Shown: positions 44,310 to 57,378, counted from the first letter of the stretch. The stretch: 64,000 nt of DNA from Amyelois transitella (GCF_032362555.1 NC_083515.1:1461001-1525000), one strand, 5' to 3'. A program made the numbers and translations. Notes: a model not told the origin generated them from the letters alone.

Positions 44310-47300
44310 ATGGATTCTAATTCAGAACGCACTGTTAAAAAAAGAACACCGAAGAAAGATACAGTTAGAGATGTAGCTGTCAGAGAGTCTCTTTTATCTG
44401 AATCGACTTCAGGAATCTGCAAAGACGAGGAAGATGAACCAACCTCATGCACTTCAACATTCTCAAGTCCAGATCTAGATTTGAGTAACGTAGATCACTT
44501 AGTCACAATAACAGAGAGCAATGGCGGGTTCACAAATGATATTATTGATAAAAACACTAAACTAGACACTAAGAATGGAAAAGCAAATTACGTCAAAATT
44601 ACATCGAATCCGGTGGATGATGTCGATATCGAAAAATCTGATATAAATAAAAAGGTAGCCATACCAGACGGTGGGTGGGGGTGGGTGGTAGTTTTGGCTT
44701 CATTTATTATATCTATGATAGCTGATGGAATTAGTTTTTCCTTCGGCTTACTGTATATTGAATTTTTAGAGGAATTCGAAGCGAGCAAATCTACGACTGC
44801 TTGGATCGGAAGTCTATTTATTGCCGTACCTTTATTATCTGGACCAGTTATGAGTGCACTGGTCGATAGATATGGATGTCGTAGTATGACTATACTGGGC
44901 GGCATAATTTCAACACTTGGCTTTGTCTTGGCATCGATCTCAACTACTTTGGAAATGATGATGATAACTTTTGGCGTAATTGCTGGCCTGGGCCTCGGTT
45001 TGGTATACGTCACTGCTGTAGTATCTATAGCTTACTGGTTTGAGAAAAAAAGGAACTTAGCGGTTGGTTTGGGTGCGTGTGGTACCGGCGTCGGAACTTT
45101 TGTCTACGCACCTATGACCCAGTATTTCATTGAAGAGTATGGTTGGAGAGGTACAATACTTCTGCTGTCTGGAACACTTTTAAATTTATGCGTATGTGGG
45201 TGTGTGATGCGCGACCCAGAATGGTGGATTCTCGAGCAAAAGAAGCAGAAAAGTAGCAGAGATGAGGGCAAAATGAAAAGAGACAGTGTTTCAAGGAATT
45301 CTAGCTCCTTGTCTGTAGTCAATCCATATGCATTTGACTTCGACGCCCCTACTCGTGGTAAAAGTATGGGTGGTCTGATCAGAAGAGGTGTATCACCTGA
45401 GAAAGTTATAAGACAGGAAGCTGCAAGTATTAAACGTCATCAAAATTTACTACAAATGAAGAAGAAGCAATATAAAATCGAGACACGGTCACGATCTGTC
45501 GTTAACATACCCACGTATCTTACCTACAGCGACAAGGTAATAATAATAATATTTTATGTAGTCATGTTCCTTTCATAAACAATGCAAAAACAAATTAACT
45601 TATCTTTGGTTTGTCTCTTTCAGGTATCTATGACTTTGTTGGATACCCTTGTAAAAAACACTAGCAAAGAATATGATATAGAAATAAAGTACCCATCGTT
45701 TGCTATCAGCAGAAGATGCCACAAAAAAGTAGAAGTTGAAAGTCCTGAAGAAGAAAACGATATACCTATAGTCACTTACGAAAAACCACTGCTTCAAAGA
45801 ACAAATTCAGAAAAATATGGGTATAAAAAAGAAAAGGACTATGAACATTACCAACTAAAGAATCCTAGGCAAGGACGAGTATTTAAAAAATCAAAGTCCG
45901 ACGAAGATAGAAACGATAGTAAAATGTTAATAAAGCAGGATAGTAAGGAGAATAAAAGAGATTGGCTCAAGAAGCAGCTTTCTGTAAATCATCATTATTT
46001 GAAAGATTTGAAGATGCCTATAAATTCTATAAGTCATAGAAACGCGATATTGAATATAAAAAGGTATAGATTAAAAGCTTCATCATGTCCTGATATATTT
46101 AAAAATTCTATGATCACGATTGACGAGAAAGAAGAGGTAAGTTTGTAATTACTAATTTTGTTAAACCTAGGTATGATAAATCACCATAAATAGACTTTGG
46201 CACAAAAACTAACTGCACATTACGGCATAATCTATTTTAAGAAATTAGTAACTTAGTTTACATTCACTTCACACCTTTGAATGTAATGAATCATTTAGTT
46301 TTCAGCCTTGTTGTAAAAAAGTGATAATTAAATGTCCTACAGGGATGATAATTTCCCTGCTTATGTTCCCGTGCAAATTTTAAAAGTCAATAAAGATAAA
46401 GGACAGGTAGGTAATAAATTTGGGAGTCTTCTTTTAAGCGATGAGCAACATCTCACTTATTGAATCTCAATTCCATCATTGAGTCATATAGATAAACGAG
46501 GCCTTTTAGTCTTTTAAAATATTGGCTCTTTCTTCCTCATAATATACAATACATAGTAGAAAGATAAAAATTACTCATGTCTTTTATTCCAGAAATGGTA
46601 TGACGACTGCGTCAGCTGCCTCGCCGACATGTTCAACGTCCAACTGTTCAAGAAGATGACCTTCAACCTGCTTTGTCTTGGCACTATAATCCTGTTCATC
46701 TGGTTCATAGTGCCTTACTTCTACTTGGCCGAACATATGATCCACAAGGGGTACACTGAAGACGACGGGGCTGTCATGCTCAGCTTGATTGGCGTTACCA
46801 ATACTATAGGAATGGTGAGATTTCTGTTAAATTTTACTATTTTATCGTTATTAGTAGAAGCTGCACCAATTTCATTTAGAAACACAATCCAGTTGATGAT
46901 AAAGTAGGTATCCTATGACAAAGCAACAGTTATCCTGTCACGGAGTAACTCCTGTCGTATCTACGTGCCTTTCATTCACATCCGTCTTATAAAGATGACT
47001 AGGTATTACCTGTATGGACAGATAAGATTTTACTTTGATAGAAATGTTGTTATCGTTTCTAAAAAGAGGAATAATAATTCAGTGAGCTTGACAAATGGTG
47101 TTTATTTCTCTTCGTGCGATGACAACTTGATGACTGTAAGTTTTAACCGAATATATTTTGAGACAAAATTAGAGAATTCGTCTCGGAATTTGGCACAGAT
47201 TGGTTTCAAAATAACGAGTAACAGAAGTTGTTTATACTGTACTTTATTTCACTAATTGTACATTTGGTTTATCAATACATTGACCATAGTTCTAGAATTA

Positions 47301-49111
47301 ATGGTTCTTGAAAAAATTGTTAACCAAAAAAGAAATTCCAAATTTTTATTCATTCTTATGAGACACTTCAATATCAATTAATAATAACATAACTTTTGGT
47401 TTTACAACATTGGTTGACGTCAAACAAATAACTTTAAACTAAGTTTGCTGCATCCAGTGCGTCTGTGCAGAAGAATCGGTAACAAACTGCACTGCATAAT
47501 TTCCTTTAGTGTGTTTAATATTTGGTTAATCAGTGTAAGCCTGTTTAATCAAAATGTGTTTTTATTTCGGTACTTCTTCATTGTATTATACGGCATTTAC
47601 TTATTTGAAATTTTATTCTAATTTTGTGTAATGTCTCCCAGTCATTTACACATCATCATACAGAGTAGTTGTGAGAGTGCAATGCAAATTGTACTTATTT
47701 ATCAAGACGTCTTATCTGACTTAATTTTAATGTTAAGCCCAGTTTTGTCCCAGCCAGACGTATGGAAACTGGATAGTTATTTTTGGCCAGCCTCGGTGAC
47801 TGTCATTAGTCATGTGAGGCCTTGGATAGCCAGACTATTTTACTAGTTTCATATGTTTAGAAATTAGTTTGATTTGTATCACCTGCTGTTATTTTGTTTA
47901 TCGATTTTGAATCTGTTTGTTTGCGTAATAACATAATATGATAACTTCGTCAATCTTTATTATCTACATCAGTCTTTATCATTTCGGGTTGCATTCGATC
48001 AATTGGTCCAATGTTCGATTCGCATTTTTCAACAATTCATAAACTTATGTGATTTTCTCGCTTCGCTCGCTCGCTTATGGTTACAACGTTCTTGATGACC
48101 TAACAAACCTACCTAAATCATTGTTAGAAAATTTTCAAATTCGGGAAACTGTTTGTAAAATCTTGACGCAAGTTGTTTGAGATCAGAACCTAATGAGACA
48201 GAATAATTCAACACATTCCATACTTACTTATTTAAGTAGCTACCATAGCAAGGCTACGGTACCTTATTTAACATTTCTCTTATTGCTTCCAGGTGGGTTT
48301 AGGCTGGATCGGTGACTTTCCCCAAGTCTCCATCGGGAGTCTTTACGCCTTCTGCCTCATCCTCTGCGGCGCCTCCGTCGCCGCTCTACCACCAGCCGCT
48401 ACCAATTATTGGATTCTCGCCTCTGTAGCGTCGGCTTTCGGTCTACTTTTCGCTGCATCCTTCACGTTCACACCAAGTTTGCTGGTGAAATTGGTGTCTT
48501 TAGACGACTTCACGTCTGCGTACGGATTGGTGCTGCTTGCGCAAGGTATCGGTCATCTGATTGGTCCTCCGTTGTCAGGTAAGAAATATTTATTTAATTT
48601 TGAATTTTTAAACACGAAACTTGAATTAAGGGTGAAAATACAAAGAAAAGAAACAGGTAAATTAATACTAAAATACAAAGGTAAATAAAAATAACAGTTA
48701 ATGATATAGTAGTTGTAAACCTATAGCCTATTATTAACCTATTGTTGTTTTAAAGTACGTTAATAAATTAGTAGTTAAGTATTAATAAAAAATATATATT
48801 AGGTCTATTTTATACGAATTTCAGATTTCAAGTGAGAAGCTTCACCATATTTGGTAGCTAACTGAACGAAATATTATGATCAAAAGGCGCAACCCGGGTT
48901 TCTCTATAGAAATCCAAAGAATAAATACATAAATTTATTCACCGTTTGTCCAGGTTTGATCTACGACTTGACGTTTTCCTGGGAGTTGTCTTTCTACCTT
49001 GCTGGTGGCTGGATCATGGTGTCAGGTCTTCTCATCTCCCTCATACAGCCGGTCAAGATGTACCAAATGAGTCACGCTGAAAGGGATGACCGTAGCGAAT
49101 CTAGTGCATAA
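44310..49111 (+). CDS. monocarboxylate transporter (SLC16 family)
   Basis: Twelve-helix major facilitator protein of the plasma membrane, expected to carry lactate, pyruvate or a related monocarboxylate, usually with a proton. Exons: 44310-45536, 45624-46136, 46593-46814, 48293-48578, 48954-49111; 2406 bases, 801 residues. A ~117-residue hydrophilic, acidic N-terminal tail precedes the family signature D-G-G-W-G-W at residues 120-125 and helix 1. The second signature is Y-W-F-E-K-K-R-N-L-A-V-G-L-G at about 242. After helix 6 comes a central cytoplasmic loop of roughly 290-300 Lys/Ser/Glu-rich residues (about 297-600, mainly exon 2), much longer than in mammalian MCT1-4. Helices 7-12 are in exons 3-5. 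All splice junctions are in frame. The substrate cannot be told from sequence, so I give no symbol. Confidence 0.92.
47382..47500 (-). repeat. CGTCA-type interspersed repeat in transporter intron 3
   Basis: 'CATTGGTTGACGTCAAACAA', 'AAACTAAGTTTGCTGC' and 'GTGCAGAAGAATCGGTAACA' in order. Confidence 0.65.
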
Positions 49112-51250
49112 AAAACACTTAATATTATTATGGAACTTTAAAAGCCAGAGTCCACCAAACGCAGAACAGTAGCAGTTAAAAGAAATTCTTAGAACTCGAC
49201 GCAAACTACGCTACGCTACTGAACTGCGTTTGGTGTGCTCGGGCCTTAAGAATTTTATAATATTCTTGCGAACCATAAATTAATTAAATAGATCTTACCA
49301 TCGAATTAAGACTAAGGCGTGGATTATAACAAAATCTCAATTTATAAACTTAAGACAATACAAGTTTACATTAATTATTTCAATTTTAATAGCTATGGTA
49401 TTTAACAATGGAACTAAGTATAGCGTCATGGCTTAATTTTTTTTTTTTTTTTTAACGCCACGCTATTTAAATGCATCTATAAATTGTGCGATATATGTAC
49501 GTATTTACCTTTTAGAAAAAGGGCCATTGCCAAAACCATTGCTAGGAAATTAATTTAATTCAAACGACATTAATTTATATAATTTTTGACACGAATAAGA
49601 GTCAAAGTACACGTAAAGTAGAATGTCATAAATTTAATTCAAACGACATTAATTTATATAATTTTTGACACAAATAAGTCATAGTACATGTAAAGTAGAA
49701 TGTCAGAAAGCGGTTTCTATGAGAAAGTTATTAATATAGAACACCAGGATGTGCCGTATCAGTTGACTATTGAGATGGCAAGTGAAAGAAGCAGTTGGAA
49801 AAAACTAAACTGCGCTGACCCCACGTTAAGAGTGAGAAAAGGTTACTTAATACTACAAAAGGTAATCTAATAAAAGTCACTTTTAGGTGGATGTTTGAAA
49901 TCCGACAAAGTGAAAATAGAAATGTCGAAAATCGGACCCTGGGCCCCGAAGCATGAGGCAACGAAGCGAAGTGGGCAACTGGGAACACGCAAAGATGTGA
50001 GAGAAGAATTCAAGTCACTGTCTACAAAATAAGTGATTAAGAAGAATTAAATATTTGTATGGCACGTTATAAATTGGGAGTTGGAAATTAGGAAGTTTAT
50101 ACAATGTTTATGCACAATGTATTTTTAATAATCTAGTATTTTTCCTTGTAATGTATTTGTTATTAGTACAATAAGTATTTAATATTATTATAAAATAGAC
50201 GAAAATACTTAGGTACCTAACTATTGTATTTCCTCGATATTTATTCATGTTTTAAAAATATGAGCATCAGTTATATTAAAATTATTGGAAACATGTTTGC
50301 TTTATTATACTTTATTTCACTTATTTTTTTTACTTATCTAACCCATGGATGTCGTAAAAGACGACTTAGGGAAAGGCTAACAAGCTAGAAGGAAGCTCTT
50401 TTATAAAGCGCAAGGATAAAAAGGAGAGAACGAGTTGTGCCTGCGACTACCATTGGGTAAGTCATGTTTTTTACACGAAGTGACTCCTGTAATTCCCCTG
50501 CACCTTAGCAGGGGAATTACCTTCACCTCCAGTTGGCTGAATTTGTAGGTTTCCTCACGATGTTTTCCCTCAACTTAAGAGCATGGGTATTTTTCGATCG
50601 TCCATCACGAGATTTCCGATACTTTAGAATAAAACCGTCTGTTTTCCATGGATGTCGTAAAAGGCGACTAAGTGACAGTTGGCACAGTACAATTGCAAGT
50701 TTATGCTGGCTTGGTAAGTAGCATATGATATGTAAGTATGCCTATTTTATTATTAGTACTTTGATATTAAGTAACTTTGTAATAACGGATAAGATTTATT
50801 TAAATTTAAAACTAAGAATCAGTCATCATATCAATGACTCATCATATATTATTGTTTTTTTTTGTTTCTTGTTCTTTTTTCAATATTAATTTCCTCCCAC
50901 CCTAAGGTTCACTGGAAGATATTGCTTTAGCGATAAGTCCGCCTTTGTACCTCATTACCTGTGTTTTTTTTCTGTTTTTCTTTTTTTTATGGTGCAATAA
51001 AGAGTACCTATATAGAAAAGGTGCTCACCTGCAGGTAATAGGGTTGCATGCTTGAATTTAATTTTGTGAGTGTATTTTTTTAGAATGTAATCATGTAATC
51101 TGTTGGTGTCCCTAAATAAAGAAACAAGATACCAACTTCACAAGACAAATCGTCAGATATTGCAGATAAGAATCATGTTACTTATTGTGAAATTTCTTGA
51201 TAGCGGCCACACACAGATTTTTGTGATCTTGAGTTTCAACAAGAAAGTAA
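49112..51250. other. 3' flank of the transporter gene
   Basis: Begins with the presumed 3' UTR. It contains a 79-bp direct tandem duplication (49552-49709), a retroelement-like block shared with 60325-60400 (49915-50000, 'GGGCAACTGGGAACACGC'), family A scraps (50341-50385, 50645-50675) and a 'TACACGAAGTGACTCC' repeat (50460-50570). No further gene recognised. Confidence 0.5.
49552..49709. repeat. 79-bp direct tandem duplication
   Basis: 'AATTTAATTCAAACGACATT...GTAAAGTAGAATGTCA' occurs twice in a row with a few substitutions and a small deletion in the second copy. Confidence 0.85.
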
Positions 51251-51252
51251 TA

Positions 51253-51503
51253 CCTAATGTAATTACGTCTTTATTCCTTGCGGGGTGGACAGAGCCAATA
51301 TAGTCTAGAAAAGCTCTTAAACTAAATGATAGAATTGAGATTCAAATATTGACAGGTTGCTAGCCCATCGCCCTAAAGAAGAATCCCAAATTTATAAGTG
51401 TATCCCTTAGTCGACCTCGTTTACGGCATCCATTGAAGAGAGAGAGAGAGAGAGTCTATTATTGCTCTATTATTTTTTCTAATGGTGCCAGGAACCACAC
51501 GGC
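51253..51503 (+). repeat. family A element
   Basis: Diverged full-length copy with an internal (GA)n run at about 51440-51455. Confidence 0.85.
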
Positions 51504-51881
51504 AAAAGTTTTACCATGGTCTGCTAGGTCGCCTGATCTGAATCTAGATTAGTAACAATGTAGATTGCTTGTGTTGTCAGAGGAGCGGTTGCTATGAGCA
51601 CTGTTAGTGAGTGACTGGCGGCTGATTACTCTTTCTTTACTATACCGTATCATTGTCGACATAGATTTATAAATGTAAAAGACATGACGGATATAAATTA
51701 GTCAATTTTCCGACAAAAAAAAGCCGCGACCTCGCGATTATTTTGAGTTGATGCCTTTCTGAGCGTTGAAAAAAAATAACTTAAAAATTGTACTACGTTT
51801 TCTAAATACCTACTTGCAAAATTCCATCAAAATCGAACCATCAGTTCGAATGTTAGCGCGTCATAAACATTTGTAAGTATT

Positions 51882-51929
51882 ATTCCTGATTATGTTAAGA
51901 GGTAGGTACCTCTCAACATAATCAGGAAT
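51882..51929. repeat. long hairpin
   Basis: Arms 51882-51904 and 51907-51929 pair over 23 bases with one mismatch, leaving a 2-base loop. Confidence 0.75.
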
Positions 51930-52057
51930 CTAAAAAAGGACATAGGGTTCTTTTTATCCCGGTAAAAACTATAGTTCCTGTGTGATTTGCACAAAACCTG
52001 TATTCTTTTGTAGGTGGCGTTAAATTTGCGCGGGCAAAGATGCTGGTAAAAGCTAGT

Positions 52058-52254
52058 ACATACATAAAATCATATAATCAAGACTATATCCCTTGCAGGG
52101 TAGACAGAGCCAACAGTCTTGGAAGACTGAATGGCCACGTTCAGCTATTTGGCTTAATGATAGAATTGAGATTCAAATAGTGACAGGTTGCTAGCCCATC
52201 GTCTAAAAAGAATCCCAAGTTTGTAAGCCTATCCCTTTGTCGCCTTTTGCGACA
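52058..52254 (+). repeat. family A element, truncated
   Basis: Microsatellite start through 'CGCCTTTTGCGACA'. Confidence 0.85.
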
Positions 52255-52424
52255 AATGAATGTAAAAGCCTATTATTTTTACTACATCTACCCTTTGTGT
52301 TAGGTTTACTCTCAAAAATGTTCTACAGCGTTGCGGTTATAATAACAAAAATCTCTGGAACCTATGGTTTTAATGAGATTTATATATATATAATTTCCAT
52401 GTAAACGACTTTGGTTTCTGGCAC

Positions 52425-52667
52425 TTCAGAATAGAACCTCTCCATGTCGTTCCCATGAATATCGTTAAAGGCAACTAAGGGATAGGCTTAAAAACTTGGG
52501 ATTCCTCTTGTAGGCGATGGGGCTAGGAACCCTAGGAAAACTAGGAACTGTTACTATTTGAATCTCAATTCCATCATGAAACCACACAGCTGAACGTGGC
52601 CTTTCGGTCTTTTCGAGACTTCAGGCTCTGTATATCCCGCAAGGGACATAAGCGTGAAAATATATAT
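52425..52667 (-). repeat. family A element, diverged
   Basis: Contains a short internal duplication around 'CTAGGAAC', then the usual 'GAACGTGGCCTTTCGGTCTT' and 'CCCGCAAGGGACATA'. Confidence 0.8.
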
Positions 52668-53159
52668 GAACGTCTTTGGATCTCGAACAACTAGTCCATC
52701 ATAATCCTCAAAGTCAAAGGCACACTCTTTTGGGAATAAATATAGAATTGGTTGTAAATTTTGGTTGAAATCAAGATCTATAAGTATATGCAGCAGCTAA
52801 TACGCCATGACTAAAGAGAAGGAGTTCTTTGAAGCAAAATGTTTACATTGCTCATTTGAATATACCTACTAAGACTAGGGTCCTATAAGGAAAACCTATG
52901 ATCACATGCTAAGGCAGAACTGCGAGCTGTTCTGTACGAGGTAAGTCCTCACAACTAAAATACTTTAACCTCGAGATCAACAGAATTAGCATAAACCGAG
53001 ACAATTCTGGATGGCACAGTTGCCGCTCAAACCTCGCCGCATCTGGATTCCAACGCCGCTTCTAAATCTCACGACATCTACACGTCAATTACAATAATTA
53101 TACGTAAAATTCCACTGATAACGTGATCTGAATTCGCTCAAACAAGAGCGAAGAGGGTA

Positions 53160-53413
53160 AACAATATTATCGTTGGGAAGATAAGAGCATTTGTGTCCAT
53201 CGTTCCTTAGGGATCGGTTGTGTGTGAGAAAAAAAAAGTGAAAATAAAAAAAAATGCGGTTGTGCAGTGAGAGGCGTGGCGTTCACCGTCTCGCCTCGAC
53301 GGTGTAACGAACGATGCCCAGTACCCAGAAGTGCTGTGTGCTCAAAACGGAACGCACGTGCATTAAAAAACCCAGTGAGAACGATTGTGAACACTCAATT
53401 CTCGTGTTACTTG
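53160..53413 (+). CDS. possible first exon of an unidentified gene
   Basis: A more balanced, less AT-rich stretch stands out from its surroundings. From an ATG at 53314 a frame of 33 codons (M-P-S-T-Q-K-C-C-V-L-K-T-E-R-T-C...) runs to a donor-like G|GTACGTAG at 53413/53414. Upstream, 'TTGTGCAGTGAGAGGCG' at about 53259-53275 resembles an arthropod initiator. No second exon was found in the remaining 10 kb, so if real the gene would have a very long first intron and continue past the window. Confidence 0.25.
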
Positions 53414-53419
53414 GTACGT

Positions 53420-54736
53420 AGTCGATTTTTTTACCATAATAACAACTGTTTGGACGTATTTTTAGCATTATGTTCTTGAATGAATGGAACGCGTTGATGT
53501 GTATTCGATTTTAGCGCAATCAACTCCTTTTGTGAATATATTGCCTGTGAAATACCGAGTTGTTATCGATATTTTGTTGTGTTTACATTTACCGTGCATT
53601 TGATATATAGCATGTGTGAAATTGTTAAGAAAATCTGTTAATTTGTGGTTGAAAAAATCTTATGTATTTACATAATACTTAATTTATAGTGGAAAATGTT
53701 TTGTGAATGATACGGCAAAACGGAATAGTGTGCCAACCTAAAAAGTGGGATAACATTTCTTTGTTATACAAAGAAATGCGATCGAAAGATCTAGAAATGG
53801 CATTAAAATTCACATGAAAAAAAATATAAAAATAGATTTTCGTTAATGGAAAAATACAGTGATTTGAACCGGTGCCCGTCTGGTATGAGTCAGTATTCAC
53901 AGGAAATATGTTGTAGGCATTCGTCGCTGTGTTCTGTAATACTTTTAATTTTAACCTAGTCTATTCTATACGGCTTCTCTACTACGGTAGAGCAGGTAGC
54001 GTCAACATAAACAATGCATTAAAATTTTTATAAATCAATTATGCTTTTGTTACATTTTTGGATGTTGTTCTATTTTAAAATTATTATTATCTGTAAAGAA
54101 ACTAATTTTACTTTATAACACCACTTATATTTATATGCTACAGTCTTTTAAACTTAAGGACTTTATCTATGGTACTCGTATTGGGATGGCTAAAAAATAT
54201 GTGCTTTTAATTTATGTTTAACTCACGATGACAAAAAACCAAGTTGTGCAGAATCGATTGACGATACTATCCAATTAAATCTTATATATAAAATTCCCGT
54301 ATCACAATGTCCGTTCCCGTACTCCTCCGAAACGGCTTGACCGATTCTCATGAAATTTTGTGAGCATATTGAGTAGGTCAGAAAATCGGCCAACATCTAC
54401 TTTTCATACCCCTTAGTAATAAGGGTAAAGGTCTAGTTAAAAAAAATGTTAAGGGTGGAACTTAACATTTTTTTAACTAGAAATTACTTATAAAATATTT
54501 ATGGCAAAACAACATTTGCCGGGACAGCTAGTTGTAGTGTAGTATAAAATAAAGGACAAATAAATGTCACAAGCTTATTATACACCTCAAAGGTACAATA
54601 GGTGGACTTTAATGAATTAACCTTTAGAAAATAGCACACAAATAAATAAACCGGTGTCAATTTAAGAGTGAGAAAGAAAAATAAGCACGTGTTTTATTCA
54701 TAGATATGCATAAATAAGAATATATATATGGTGTAT
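53420..54736. other. intergenic, unique-looking sequence and a repeat
   Basis: AT-rich. A known-looking lepidopteran repeat occupies about 54280-54535 ('CTCCGAAACGGCTTGACCGA', 'TTCTCATGAAATTTTGTGAG', ending 'GCCGGGACAGCTAGTTG') and contains a hairpin (54433-54453 with 54461-54480). Confidence 0.45.
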
Positions 54737-54980
54737 GTGCCGTGTGGTTCCCGGCACGAATACAAAAAAGAATAGGACCACTCCATCTATTTCACATGGA
54801 TGTCGTAGAAGGCGACTAAGGGATAGGCTTACAAACTTGGGATTCTTTTTTAGGCGATGGGCTAGCAACCCTTCACAATTTGAATCTCAATTCTATCATT
54901 AAGCTAAATAGAGAAACGTGGCCATTCAGTCTTTTTAAGACTGTTGGCACTGTCTGCCCCGCAAGGGATGTAGACGTGAA
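54737..54980 (-). repeat. family A element
   Basis: Full core, from 'GTGCCGTGTGGTTCCCGGCAC' to 'CCCCGCAAGGGATGTAGACG'. Confidence 0.9.
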
Positions 54981-55247
54981 ATGTAAAGATCGAAAAGATT
55001 TGGCGAATTTGTCTGTACCTGTCCCGCTCACAATTTATTATGCCTTGAGAATAATAAGACTGTTCAATTAGTTAGGTACTTAATTTATACCTATCTCACT
55101 ATTGTTATCAATTTATTGAAGCCATTGTGATTGACATCATTCATTGTTAATTTGCATTGCTAATAAGCCAATCCGGCAGAAATAAATCAAAACTATCAAA
55201 CACTTAGTTTTATAAAGTGCACATTCGTTATTTATTTATTACGTTAA

Positions 55248-55508
55248 GCGGTTTGGCTAATTTATAATAGGATTGAGACTTCAAATAATGACAGGTTGCT
55301 AGCCCATCGTCGAAAAGAAGAATCCCAAGTTTATAAGCCTATCCGTTAGTCGCTTTTTACGACATTCATGGGAAAGTGGGCCTATTCTTAAATGATGAAA
55401 TCTTAATTTTATAATTGATAAGCCAAACAGCTGAACGTGTCCTTTCACTATTTTCAAGACTGTTGGCTCTGTCAACCCCCAAGGGATATAGGCGTGATTA
55501 TATATTGT
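55248..55508. repeat. head-to-head pair of truncated family A elements
   Basis: A plus-strand part (55248-55390) is followed directly by a minus-strand part (about 55395-55508), as at 5957-6341. Confidence 0.75.
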
Positions 55509-55520
55509 TATATTTTATAC

Positions 55521-55765
55521 TAGCTGTGCCCGCGACTTCGTCCGCGTGAAATAGTTATTTTGGGCAGCATTGAAGCCCAAAATAAATAATTTTCCTTTAT
55601 TTCTTCGCTCCTTATAGTTGCAGCGTGATATTATATAGCCTAAAGCCTTCCTCGATAAATGGTCTATTTAACACAAAAATAGTTTGTCAATTTGAACCAG
55701 TAGTTCCAGAGATTAGCGCGTTCAAACAAACAAACTCTTCAGCTTTATAATATGAGTAGGTATAG
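55521..55765 (+). repeat. interspersed repeat, 'GTGCCCGCGACTTCGTCCGC' type (family E)
   Basis: Shared structure: 'AGCTGTGCCCGCGACTTCGT', 'TTGAAGCCC', 'GTTGCAGCGTGATGTTATAT', 'CCTTCCTCGATAAATGGTCT', 'CCAGTAGTTCC.GAGATTAG', 'ACTCTTCAGCTTTATAATAT'. Other copies: 57689-57952, 60679-60958, 62378-62650. All four are in the same orientation. Class not determined. Confidence 0.8.
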
Positions 55766-56108
55766 ATTTAAAGTATAAAAACACGAAAAGTTTTGGCGAA
55801 TTTGTCTGTGCCAATACCTACCCTACTGACTAATTATTACGACTTAAGAATATTTATACCATTATATTATATTAACCCATGAAATAAAATTCATCCCGAG
55901 GAAATATAATAAGAAGTTACGCTTGTAAATCCTAAGATAATTGTTTATACATTAAACAACAGGGTTAATAATAGTCGAACGAGTGATTGATTGTACAATT
56001 CTAACATGATAGTGATGAGGTCGATGACATTCGACTCTGTTCAGTAGGTCACAGAGTATTAATTTATACACAATACAGATTTGAATGGCTTTCTAATGAA
56101 AGTTACGA

Positions 56109-56346
56109 GCATACATATAGTCACGTCTATACCCCTTGCGGGGATAGACAGAGCCAACAGTCTTGAGAAGACTGTAAGTTCACGTTCAGCGGTACAGTTA
56201 TGATGTATTTGAGATTCAAATCTAAGATTCAAATATATTGCCAGGTTGCTAGCCCATCGTCTAAAAGAAGGGTCATAAGTTTATAAGCCCATCCCTTTGT
56301 CGCCTTTTACGTCAAACATGGGAACGAGATGGAGTGATCATATTAT
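56109..56346 (+). repeat. family A element
   Basis: Near full length; the first hairpin region has an extra G and the middle carries a small duplication of 'AGATTCAAAT'. Confidence 0.85.
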
Positions 56347-56605
56347 CGTTTTATATTTTAGCTCAACGTCAAATTTTTTATGCTAACTCTACTTTAGTTT
56401 CTCTCAAAGGCGCACTTTCGCCAAGTCTCGAGGGGCCCATACTAATGTCATTTGTCACTTAGGGAAAAGATTTGGATTTTCGTATGTTTGTAACGAATAA
56501 ATTAAAAAACTATTCGACCGATTTTGATGAATTTTGGTACACAGAATGATCCTTAGTAATAACATAGACTTATTTTTTCTGGTAATTCCCACAGGAGCGT
56601 AACCT

Positions 56606-56700
56606 CGCGCTATAAAACTATCGCTGTTCAGTCTGACATCATAATAAAAAGCGGAACAGCGATAGTTTTCCGAGCGATATAAATGGCGTCGCGCGTGCCA
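56606..56700. repeat. GCG-type MITE (family F), best copy
   Basis: Two arms: 'CGCTATAAAACTATCGCTGTTC' (left) and 'GAACAGCGATAGTTTTCCGAGCG' (right) pair around 'CTGACATCATAATAAAAAGC'; the right side continues 'GGCGTCGCGCGTGCC'. This fits a small inverted-repeat element. Confidence 0.7.
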
Positions 56701-57138
56701 GTACCTATACTTATTGTTATATCAAGAAGTGTCAAGTCAAAGGCTGGAGGCGTGTGAATTTTTTGTTCCTGCAATTCTTTCGTTATCTTCGTAAATATTT
56801 ATAATTCTTTAATCTATAATGCAAAGTGCTTACCACGATGAATCGATCTTAATCTCTAGGTCAGTGTGCGGTGTCAATGACCTCATAATGAGTGACGACA
56901 AATCAACTGAATCGGCTTCTTAATTAACTTAGATATCGCTTTTTCTAAGTATATTTTTTTTCTTAAATAGGCAATTGATGTTCCTCAATCTCTTGTGGTA
57001 AATTTATTTTCTACGACACTCCACTTAAAGCAATTGAAATATTATATCAACATCACTATAGTACCTACCTACCTACTATAGAAAACATTAGGACAGTCTT
57101 TATTTATTTAAAACTATTAAGCCTTTAAGGTACAATTC

Positions 57139-57378
57139 ATTCATTCATATAATCACGTTTATCTATATCTCTTGTGAGGGAGACAGAGCCAGCAGCTTTC
57201 AAAGACTGATAGGCCACGTTCAGCTGTTAGGCTTAAATGATAGAATTGTGATTCAATTAGTGACAGGTTGATAGCCTATCACCTAAAAGAAGAATCCCAA
57301 GTATACGCCTGTCCCCTAGTCGCATTTTACGACATCCATGGGTCCTTTTCTTTTTTTATAATGGCGTTGGAAACCTCA
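57139..57378 (+). repeat. family A element, diverged
   Basis: Starts 'ATAATCACGTTTATCTATAT' and ends 'GGCGTTGGAAACCTCACG'. Confidence 0.8.

Noticed and set aside
44588-45013. 141-residue minus-strand frame inside the transporter
   Set aside because: Shadow of the strongly coding plus-strand exon, which carries both SLC16 signatures.
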